Assembly: GCA_944322815.1 (NCBI GenBank)
Contig: CALUQB010000014.1
Span: 1 to 62,327, forward strand
Direction: 5' to 3'
Source: an uncultured Bacteroidales bacterium
GTDB taxonomy: Bacteria > Bacteroidota > Bacteroidia > Bacteroidales > UBA932
Length of the DNA: 62,327 nucleotides
Positions 35,996-43,489 of this stretch are shown in pieces. The notes under the pieces were generated by a model. That model had not been told where the DNA came from. It searched no databases and was given only the letters and a program-made list of their open reading frames with translations. The position numbers and the translations under genes are program-made. Positions within the stretch are counted from its first letter, which is position 1, and every line of letters starts with the position of its first letter.

Positions 35996-37114
35996 ATGAA
36001 AAAAAATTATTTGCTCTATCTTGCAGTTTCGCTGATAGCTCCGGTTGTGTTTTCCTGCACGAAACCCGAAGACGAGCTTGATGAAGGCTTGGATGTGGCG
36101 TCGGATGCTGTACTCGTATTGAGTGAGACAGCGATTGAAGTGCCATCCGGGGGGGGGTCACAATCAATAGCTTACCAGCTTAAGGAGACAGTCGAGGGAG
36201 CCTCGATTGAAGCGGTATCTTCCGAAAGCTGGGTAAATCAGTTCAATTACGACGTTGACGGCGTCATATCTTTTTACGTAGAGCCTAATGAAGGTCCTGA
36301 CAGATCAGCTACTGTCACAGTACTCTACGGCGAGACATCTCCTTGTTCATTTACCGTCACTCAGCCGGACCCTAAGAAAGTTCCGGATTCGTTTTTAGAC
36401 AACACTACATGGACAGCCATCAAATGCGATTTTGACAGGGAAAGGTCGCTCTTTTATTATTGCGACACCGAAACGCATGATTTCTCATGGCAATACAATC
36501 CGGATGATCCGGACAATCCTATAAGATACATCACGGCAGGCAAGTTCGCTGCAGATTATGCTGCGGCGTGGAATGCTGCATATCCTGACGATCCGAAGAC
36601 TACGGATTATTTCCTTACATTCGAGTTTACTGACCCGACAACTACCGAAGACGGCAGCGGCACTTATTGTGACGTCGAATTCCGTTATAACGAAGCCGGA
36701 AAGCCGACCATCCTGATGAGCAACGGAGCATCCACCCCTGCCGGCGCTGCCACGATATTGAGTGTCACCGGTACATATACTTACGACAGGGCTTCAAGTA
36801 TGCTGATCGTGGATGATGAGGCTATCAAGCAGAGGATATATGACGATGCCGGAAATCTTATGGACATAATCGTGCTCCCGAGAGAGACACTTATACATGT
36901 GGAGAAATCAGGGGAATATCTTATCCTCAGGGTCGAAAAGACAGCATGGCCTCATCCTGATTTCGCTGTGGACACTTATATTCCGGAGTCCAAAGACCAG
37001 CCAAGTTTTGGTTTCAACCTTAACAATTTCGACCTGTCACAGGAGTTCTGCATCTACGGAGGTCTGACTTACACCTTCAAGCCTTGGACCCCTGAAGAGT
37101 CTGATGAACAGTAA
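35996..37114 (+). CDS. Lipoprotein with N-terminal BACON-like domain
   Basis: A 372-aa surface lipoprotein, first gene of the 14-gene locus. The signal ends in the lipobox VVFSC (Cys near residue 21). Residues about 38-125 look like a BACON/Ig-type domain (LSETAIEVPSGGG, a WVNQF segment, then PDRSATVTVLY...CSFTVTQP). The C-terminal region (about 130-370) has several Asp/Trp/Tyr-rich beta segments and is not recognised. A nine-G tract (36149-36157) encodes Gly52-54. Gaining or losing one G would stop translation within about 11 codons, so expression may switch. The next gene follows after 26 bp. Confidence 0.85.
   Translation: MKKNYLLYLAVSLIAPVVFSCTKPEDELDEGLDVASDAVLVLSETAIEVPSGGGSQSIAYQLKETVEGASIEAVSSESWVNQFNYDVDGVISFYVEPNEGPDRSATVTVLYGETSPCSFTVTQPDPKKVPDSFLDNTTWTAIKCDFDRERSLFYYCDTETHDFSWQYNPDDPDNPIRYITAGKFAADYAAAWNAAYPDDPKTTDYFLTFEFTDPTTTEDGSGTYCDVEFRYNEAGKPTILMSNGASTPAGAATILSVTGTYTYDRASSMLIVDDEAIKQRIYDDAGNLMDIIVLPRETLIHVEKSGEYLILRVEKTAWPHPDFAVDTYIPESKDQPSFGFNLNNFDLSQEFCIYGGLTYTFKPWTPEESDEQ
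36149..36157 (+). repeat. G9 homopolymer tract inside the first gene of the locus
   Basis: Nine consecutive G encode Gly52-Gly54. Loss of one G leads to TAG at 36168-36170; gain of one leads to TAA at 36181-36183. It is a candidate slipped-strand phase-variation site. Confidence 0.6.
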
Positions 37115-37140
37115 AAACAACTAAAAATAAACCGAATATT

Positions 37141-39174
37141 ATGAAAACTAAAGGTATTTTGGCTTTTGCCCTGGCAGGAGCCTTCATGGCGTCTTTCGGC
37201 GCACTGACTTCGTGCGAGCAGACTCCTGACGAATTGGAAGATGCTCCGGTAGTCACATTGGAAAGAGTTTCCGAGGAACTTACATCCGTAACTTTCAGGA
37301 TAAGTGCGACCAATGCCGAGAAAGTGGCATATCTGAAACAGGACAACCTGTCCTCCGTACCGAGTGCCAGAGCGATCGTCACTGCAGGTACAGAGGTTTC
37401 GGCATCAGGATCACAGGATGTCACTCTGGAAGACTGTACTCCTGGAGAACAGTATTATGTCGTTGCTGCTGCCATCTCTGAAAGCGGCAAGTATTCCGAG
37501 GTTGCGACCTTGTCTCTTACGGCAGCGGGAACTGACTGTACTTTCACCATTGAAATAGTTTCAGAGCTGGATGAAGCGGTATCATACATCGTTTCCCCTT
37601 CCGATGACCAGGTAAGCTACCTGACTTCGGTGCTGCCTGCGTCGACATACGGTGAAGCTTCGGACGAGAAGATTTTCTCGGACATAATCGCTTCCATATC
37701 GGCTTCAGCCGAGGCGGCCGGACAGTCACTTTCAGAATATCTGGCAGCTAACGCCAACAAGGGACAGAAACAGATAGTCTTCGACAATCTGACACCTGAA
37801 ACGAACTATGTGGTAGTAGCCGTAGGCGTCGATGCCGAAGGCGTACAGTCTACCCCTGTAGCAAGGGAAACGGCTGCCACTATAGCCGAGATTCCGGAAA
37901 TGACATTCGAACTGTCGGTAACTGACATTACTGCCTACTCTGCACATTTTTCAGTCATTCCGAGCGATGATAACAGCAGGTACGTATGGATTTATGCGAA
38001 TGCTTCGAATTTCCCTGACGTGACTTATCCAAGTACTCCGGACGGCCTGAGCCAGGAAGATGCAAACAAGATCGCAGACAAACATATCGAAGGTCAGAAG
38101 GGCTATCTGGATGCAGGTTATGGATTAAGTACAGGCTCGCAGAGTTACGATCTGCCTCTTTCTTCGGATACCAAATTCTATCTTTTCGCTTTTGCTTATG
38201 AACCGGGTCTGGGAAGACAAAGTGACTGCAAGGCTATAGCTTTTGAAACATTGCATGGCTTTTCCGCTGATGAATTTGATGTTGATGTGACTTTCAAGAC
38301 TATTACTTCAACTACTATCAGTGCTTCCGTAGCGACGAAAGATGAAGGAATGAACGGTACATACTGGGGCGCAACTGCTATCCCTAAAGCTGAATATGAT
38401 AAACAGGACGCTTTGGATTATGTAGACAAGATGATTGAAGATCAGGTAACAATGCAGGTTGAAGCTGGTAATGTCAATTATACCAGAGCTGATGCTGTAG
38501 AGTCTTTGGTTTCCCAATATGTCATGTTCCTCGGTCCTGAGGAGACCATAGATGTTATGAATCTGACTCCTGCTACCGAGTATTATCTTGCGATCATTCC
38601 TGTAACCAGCGGCGGTGAAGTTACCGAGACTGTAAGAACGTATGAATTCACCACTCTTTCTTCAAGTGATCAAGGCCCATCCTGCGACATAGAACTTGTA
38701 GGTATGTACAATGCAGATAAAGTCGCTGAACTTGGTATTTTTAATAATTTTACTCCGCAATACGAGAATACTTACTATATAGCTGCTTTAAAAGTCACAA
38801 AAGGCGAAGGAGCCGCTAAGGTCCAGTATGCTTCATCCATGGGTGGCGATTTTACTGATCCTGACGGAAATCCTGAAGGATATTGGACAGATGACTGGTA
38901 TATGAACATACTCCAGTGGACGGAAATACCTCAGGAGAATTTCGATGAAAACGGAGTAGCTTATATCTTCTTGCTTCAAGTATACTACAATGTTTTTACC
39001 CCTGTTGTAGGCAATCAGATTACCACTATAGCCATTGCTGCTGATGATGCTGGTACTTGGGGTGAGTCAGGGCGAGTATTCTATTTTGCATACGATACTT
39101 CAGATGAGCGGCTCGGTGACCCTAATGAGTTGAAGGCTCTTGTAGACAAACTTAATGCTGCTGAAATGCAGTAA
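37141..39174 (+). CDS. Surface lipoprotein with fibronectin III-like repeats (677 aa)
   Basis: A lipoprotein (lipobox LTSC near residue 22-25). At least three fn3-like repeats lie at about residues 35-125, 130-245 and 250-380, each with a TxxxYVVVAAxxxxG or YYxAIIPV-type closing strand, and a fourth at about 385-505. The C-terminal 170 residues (after SSDQGPSC) form another beta-rich domain not recognised. Such proteins usually bind ligands or partners on the cell surface. From about 38200 onward the codon choice becomes clearly more AT-rich than in the first half, as if that part had another origin. An attenuator-like hairpin follows the gene. Confidence 0.8.
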   Translation: MKTKGILAFALAGAFMASFGALTSCEQTPDELEDAPVVTLERVSEELTSVTFRISATNAEKVAYLKQDNLSSVPSARAIVTAGTEVSASGSQDVTLEDCTPGEQYYVVAAAISESGKYSEVATLSLTAAGTDCTFTIEIVSELDEAVSYIVSPSDDQVSYLTSVLPASTYGEASDEKIFSDIIASISASAEAAGQSLSEYLAANANKGQKQIVFDNLTPETNYVVVAVGVDAEGVQSTPVARETAATIAEIPEMTFELSVTDITAYSAHFSVIPSDDNSRYVWIYANASNFPDVTYPSTPDGLSQEDANKIADKHIEGQKGYLDAGYGLSTGSQSYDLPLSSDTKFYLFAFAYEPGLGRQSDCKAIAFETLHGFSADEFDVDVTFKTITSTTISASVATKDEGMNGTYWGATAIPKAEYDKQDALDYVDKMIEDQVTMQVEAGNVNYTRADAVESLVSQYVMFLGPEETIDVMNLTPATEYYLAIIPVTSGGEVTETVRTYEFTTLSSSDQGPSCDIELVGMYNADKVAELGIFNNFTPQYENTYYIAALKVTKGEGAAKVQYASSMGGDFTDPDGNPEGYWTDDWYMNILQWTEIPQENFDENGVAYIFLLQVYYNVFTPVVGNQITTIAIAADDAGTWGESGRVFYFAYDTSDERLGDPNELKALVDKLNAAEMQ

Positions 39175-39228
39175 TCAGTCTGATGACTTTTTAATGAGTA
39201 TTGTGAAATAACTCTGAATAATCAAGAG

Positions 39229-39280
39229 GAGAGGGGGGCTGGCCGGAGACTCTTCCCAAAGTCCCCCTCTCATCTTTTCT
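39229..39280 (+). terminator. Intra-locus terminator or attenuator
   Basis: GAGAGGGGG (39229-39237) pairs perfectly with CCCCCTCTC (39263-39271) around a 25-nt loop, followed by ATCTTTTCTTTT. It lies in the 120-bp gap before the DUF6029 gene, the longest gap in the locus. It could end the first two-gene transcript or attenuate the rest. Confidence 0.6.
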
Positions 39281-39294
39281 TTTGAAATATAGTT

Positions 39295-40941
39295 ATGAAT
39301 TTGAAGCTGGTATCAGTGGTCTTTGCCGGTCTTTTATCCTGCTTGTATGCCAATGCACAGATCAGACTCGGACCTGGACAGATTTCTGCAAGTCTTGAAT
39401 CCAATTCAGTGTATTATATCAACGATGAAACCATCGGAGAAGCGCCTGAGGACAAGTTCGGTACCAACAATTACCTGAAATTGGACTATACGCTGGGCCG
39501 ATTCTCCGCCGGAGTGCAGGTGGAAGCCTATATGCCGGCCCTGTATGGATATGAACTCGGGGAACAGCCCGATGTGAAGAAGTTTTTTCTTGCCGGCAAA
39601 TATATCCAATGGACAGATGAAAGTTTCGAGGTCCTTGTCGGAGACATTTATGACCAGTTCGGCAACGGACTGATATTCCGCAGTTATGAAGATCGCCAGC
39701 TCGGCCTGAACAATTCCCTGGAAGGCATCAGGGGAATTTACCGTCTGTCCGACTATCTTACCGTAAAAGGTCTGTACGGGCGGCCGAGACTGTATACCGA
39801 TTATGCCGGTTCCTGGGTGCGCGGGGCTGACCTGAGTCTTTCCATAGCTGACATTTTCGGCTGGGATGCCCTTTATCTGAATCTTGAAGGCAGCTATATA
39901 AACCGGTATGAGGCTTTGGACAAGGATCCGAATATGGATTTCGCTGCCTATTACCGTCTTGATACCCCTTATCTGGACATGTTTTCCTCCAGCCTGGATT
40001 TCACTTGGAATTCCCTGTCCCTCAAAGGGGAATTTGCTTGGAAAAGCAAGGATATAACCCCTAATGTCTCTACCAGGGCACAGGAAGGCATGGCTGTTTA
40101 TGCGGAGGCCTTGTACAACTGGAAAACCCTCAGTTTCTCGGCGACTTACCGTATGCTGGACAATATGGGTACGAGTCTCTCCCTTTACGGCAGCGGTACG
40201 GGAAACATGTTGAACTATCTGCCGGCACTTACACGTCAGTACACGTACATGCTGGCGAATCTGAATCCTCATCAGGTGAACAATTCCAATGTCCTGCATC
40301 CGGCTGCAGGTATCACCATGGGTGAACATGCCGCACAGGCTGATATATTCTATTCCCTGCGGAACAAATCCGTACGTCACAGATATTGGAATTTCCATCT
40401 CAACTGGTCCTGCGCCTATACTCTCAAGACAGACGCCGGACAGATGCACAAACTCTGGAACGATATCAATTTCGATGTAGAACGTCAGTGGAGCAGGTCT
40501 CTGAAGACTATTTTCCTGTACTCAAGGCAGGAAGTCTGCTCTTTGTTCGGTTTCGACAAGAAACCGTATGCCTCGGACATATTCGTAGCTGACATTACCT
40601 GGAAGTTCGGCGGCAAGTATTCGCTCCGCGGCGAACTCCAGTATCTTTTGTGTGAAAACGACAGGAGCGAGTGGTCTTCCGGTCACTGCGAGGGCGACTG
40701 GGTGGCAGCCCTTCTGGAATTCAGCTTGGCTCCGAGGTGGAGTCTTTATGTCAGTGACATGTACAACATCGGCATGTCCAAGATACACTACTATGATGCC
40801 GGAGTGAGCTATGCGAAAGGCCGGACCAGGGTGCAGCTAGGTTACGGACGTCACAGGGCCGGATATGTATGCTCCGGTGGCGTATGCCGCTATTCCCCTG
40901 CATATACGGGAGCGAATCTGATGCTTACTACGGCATTCTGA
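39295..40941 (+). CDS. DUF6029 family outer-membrane protein
   Basis: A 548-aa protein predicted to be an outer-membrane beta-barrel of the DUF6029 family. A signal peptide (residues 1-21, ending ANAQ) is followed by the family opening IRLGPGQISASLESNSVYYI and FGTNNYLKLDYTLGRFSAGVQVEAYMPALYGY. The VGDIYDQFGNGLIFRSYEDRQLGLNNSLEG segment is typical. Many amphipathic strands follow and the last strand ends in an aromatic residue (TTAF). Its function is unknown. In this group of genes it is next to an Omp28-type protein, an arrangement that suggests a common complex. Confidence 0.85.
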   Translation: MNLKLVSVVFAGLLSCLYANAQIRLGPGQISASLESNSVYYINDETIGEAPEDKFGTNNYLKLDYTLGRFSAGVQVEAYMPALYGYELGEQPDVKKFFLAGKYIQWTDESFEVLVGDIYDQFGNGLIFRSYEDRQLGLNNSLEGIRGIYRLSDYLTVKGLYGRPRLYTDYAGSWVRGADLSLSIADIFGWDALYLNLEGSYINRYEALDKDPNMDFAAYYRLDTPYLDMFSSSLDFTWNSLSLKGEFAWKSKDITPNVSTRAQEGMAVYAEALYNWKTLSFSATYRMLDNMGTSLSLYGSGTGNMLNYLPALTRQYTYMLANLNPHQVNNSNVLHPAAGITMGEHAAQADIFYSLRNKSVRHRYWNFHLNWSCAYTLKTDAGQMHKLWNDINFDVERQWSRSLKTIFLYSRQEVCSLFGFDKKPYASDIFVADITWKFGGKYSLRGELQYLLCENDRSEWSSGHCEGDWVAALLEFSLAPRWSLYVSDMYNIGMSKIHYYDAGVSYAKGRTRVQLGYGRHRAGYVCSGGVCRYSPAYTGANLMLTTAF

Positions 40942-40977
40942 TTCCATGAACTGAAAAATATTTAAACATTATATAAT

Positions 40978-42099
40978 ATGAAACGTCTTTTTCAATTTGC
41001 ATTTTTGTCCGCTGCGGCTGTTGCCCTGGTTTCCGGAATGGCATCTTGCAGCAAGGGCGGTGACGATACGCAATTATCTGAATATCTCAAGATAGTCCCT
41101 GACAAGACTGTCATCATGTCTGACGGCTTCGATGCCGCCACACTGTCGGTGGAGTATGATGGGGTGGATGTCACAGGTGAGGCTGTCGTATTCAATTCCG
41201 ACGGGACCGAAGCGGCGCTCCAGGATTCCAGATTCACTACGGAAACGTCTGGAACATATTCATTCTATGCCACGTACAACGGCGAAAGATCACACGAAGT
41301 GACGATAACCGCGATAGATTCCGCTTTGCCTGAAATTCCTGAAGATCCTCAGCCGGAGAGCACCGATTTCGTCAGAAGGGTGCTTCTTCTTCAGTTTACG
41401 GGAACTGCCTGCGGAAACTGTCCTTACGTGATGGCGGCGCTCGATCGTCTTTCCACTTCACCTGTGCGGGAAGACTATGTGAGAGTAGCCTGCCATTCTT
41501 ACAACGGTGATGATCCTGCATATTATTCCGGTCCTCTTGCCCGCTCGCAGGATGTTCCCGGTTATCCTCATCTGACACTGGATCTCGACAAGAATCTGTT
41601 CGTGCAGTCAAACGCCAATTCCGATGTGGTTTATGCTACCTGTGCCGGTTTTATTCAGAACGAGCTTGAAGACCGTCCGGCTTCGGCAGGAATAGCTGCC
41701 TGTGCTGCCGTCAGCGGAGAAAATGTGATAGTTTCCATGTCAGTGAAAGCGGCCAGGGCCGGACAGTACAAAGTCGGAGCATGGCTGGTGGAAAACGGTA
41801 TATATGCACAGCAGGCAGGTACGTCGAACGAGTCATATTATACTCATAGCGACTGTCTCCGTTATGCGCAATACACAGGTTCGGGGACAAAGGCCGACTA
41901 TAGCGGGGAATCACTCGGGAAACTCGATGCCGGAGAAGAAGCGGAGTATTCTTTCTCCATTCCTGTCGATGAAGGCTGGAAAATCGAAAACTGCCATCTG
42001 GTGCTCATAGTTTCCGCTGCGGAAGGAAGTTCCTACTATGTAAACAATGTGGCTTCCCTCAAGATAGGCGGAACAGTATCATACGAATATGAAGAATAG
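40978..42099 (+). CDS. Omp28-related lipoprotein with thioredoxin-like fold
   Basis: A 373-aa lipoprotein (lipobox MASC, Cys24). Residues about 125-250 resemble the Omp28/thioredoxin-like domain: VLLLQFTGTACGNCPYVMAALDRL has a redox CGNC pair (Cys145, Cys148), then a PGYPHLTLD segment that stands in for the cis-Pro loop. The N-terminal domain (about 30-115) is Ig-like. The Omp28-type C-terminal domain (about 255-373) is beta-rich. It probably acts on disulfides of surface proteins or binds them. The next gene starts 16 bp downstream. Confidence 0.87.
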   Translation: MKRLFQFAFLSAAAVALVSGMASCSKGGDDTQLSEYLKIVPDKTVIMSDGFDAATLSVEYDGVDVTGEAVVFNSDGTEAALQDSRFTTETSGTYSFYATYNGERSHEVTITAIDSALPEIPEDPQPESTDFVRRVLLLQFTGTACGNCPYVMAALDRLSTSPVREDYVRVACHSYNGDDPAYYSGPLARSQDVPGYPHLTLDLDKNLFVQSNANSDVVYATCAGFIQNELEDRPASAGIAACAAVSGENVIVSMSVKAARAGQYKVGAWLVENGIYAQQAGTSNESYYTHSDCLRYAQYTGSGTKADYSGESLGKLDAGEEAEYSFSIPVDEGWKIENCHLVLIVSAAEGSSYYVNNVASLKIGGTVSYEYEE

Positions 42100-42115
42100 G
42101 AATTACGGAAAGATT

Positions 42116-43465
42116 ATGAAAAAAACATATCTGTCAGCGGCATCTGCGGCATTGGCATTTGCTGCAGTCCTTCTTTCAGGATGTTCGGACGGCGGTCCGG
42201 AGTATGCAGACAAAGAGAATCTGTCTTTCGGTATAGAGCTGATATCTGTCGGTGCAAATGAAGTGACGGCGCAAATCCGCCATAACGGGACGGAAGATGT
42301 TACATACTATGCCTTTTGCTACAACGACTTCCACCAGGGAGAAACACTTGCCGTAGAGAAAGCCGTAGCAGCAGTGAAGGAATCAGGAACAGATATTTCC
42401 ACCTTGCTCAGCCGCGGTTCGGATACCGAGGTGACCTGCTCCGGACTCCAGTCCGGGACTTTGTACAGGCTTGTCGTCGTGGGTCTTGACGAACAGTACA
42501 ATATATACGGTACGCCGGCTTCTGTATTTTTCGATACCATAAAGGGAGCAGTCATTTATGAACCTAATCCGGACTGGACCGTTTCCTATCTCGGCAAGCA
42601 GGCTGCAAGTGACAACTCCGGTTATGGAGATGTCGTCCAGGTCATAACCTACGAGACGACTGACGGTTTTTTCGCTATAGCCGTTCCTCTTTCCGAATAT
42701 GAGGAGAAAGGGATCGAAGGCTGTATAACCGATGCTGTGGCCGAGAAAGAGGCGGAGTTCGCCAGACTGGAGGAGCAAGGCTATCTCGTGGACAGGTCGG
42801 ACTATGTCTACTACAATGCCACAGCCTTTATCCTTGATATGGAAGAAGGTGTGGAGTATGTGGGTATAGCGGCCGGTGTGGATGACAACTTCGAGCCTAC
42901 AGGCCTTTATGCCGTTTCCGCTCCTTTCTCTACGGAAGTGGTCGAGTATAGCGAAGCTTATGGAAAATGGCTGGGGACATGGACGATCAGCGGCTATTAT
43001 GAGGACGGGGACGGTCTGCATTCTATCGAATATGACATTAATATCGATTATCTCGTTCCTGACGAGACTTATTTGATCGACGGCTACCAGCCTGAAACGG
43101 CGATATCGCTTCCGTTCGTCCAGGCAGGCTTCGATGCCTCTACAGGCGGCCTTGTCTTCACCTCATCTTATGCAGGCGACAGGTATGATTCAAACGGGAC
43201 ATATTATACAATATATTTCTTTGCGACAAGGTCGCAGCAGAACAATGTCAGCTTCCTGAATACCCAGACTTCATATACTATCGCTACAGCCTCGATGACA
43301 GGGAATACGGCTGTCGTGAGAGCCAATGAAAATCTGACGGAATCCGGGGGAACACCGTTCAACGCTACGGAAATGCAGTTCGTGGCGTTCAGGAACGCCA
43401 ATCCTAATGATCCGGCACTCTTTACTTACGTGCCACGTTTCCCTTTCAATATGGAAAAGAAATAG
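42116..43465 (+). CDS. Surface lipoprotein with fn3-like and lipocalin-like domains (449 aa)
   Basis: The start at 42116 (MKKTYLSAAS) gives a clean lipoprotein signal (LSGC near residue 24); the ATG at 42089 lies within the upstream gene. An fn3-like domain spans about residues 38-140 (ITAxxVTYYAFCY...LYRLVVVGLDE). A second region opens with PNPDWTVSYLGK (about 147). The C-terminal domain (about 285-449) begins WLGTWTISG like a lipocalin and ends in PRFPFNMEKK. It is a paralogue of the gene at 55602-57125, with the same domain order and the same RFP-[FY] ending. Probable surface-exposed binding protein. Confidence 0.8.
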   Translation: MKKTYLSAASAALAFAAVLLSGCSDGGPEYADKENLSFGIELISVGANEVTAQIRHNGTEDVTYYAFCYNDFHQGETLAVEKAVAAVKESGTDISTLLSRGSDTEVTCSGLQSGTLYRLVVVGLDEQYNIYGTPASVFFDTIKGAVIYEPNPDWTVSYLGKQAASDNSGYGDVVQVITYETTDGFFAIAVPLSEYEEKGIEGCITDAVAEKEAEFARLEEQGYLVDRSDYVYYNATAFILDMEEGVEYVGIAAGVDDNFEPTGLYAVSAPFSTEVVEYSEAYGKWLGTWTISGYYEDGDGLHSIEYDINIDYLVPDETYLIDGYQPETAISLPFVQAGFDASTGGLVFTSSYAGDRYDSNGTYYTIYFFATRSQQNNVSFLNTQTSYTIATASMTGNTAVVRANENLTESGGTPFNATEMQFVAFRNANPNDPALFTYVPRFPFNMEKK

Positions 43466-43489
43466 CGTTATCGGGTAGAAGAAATAAAA

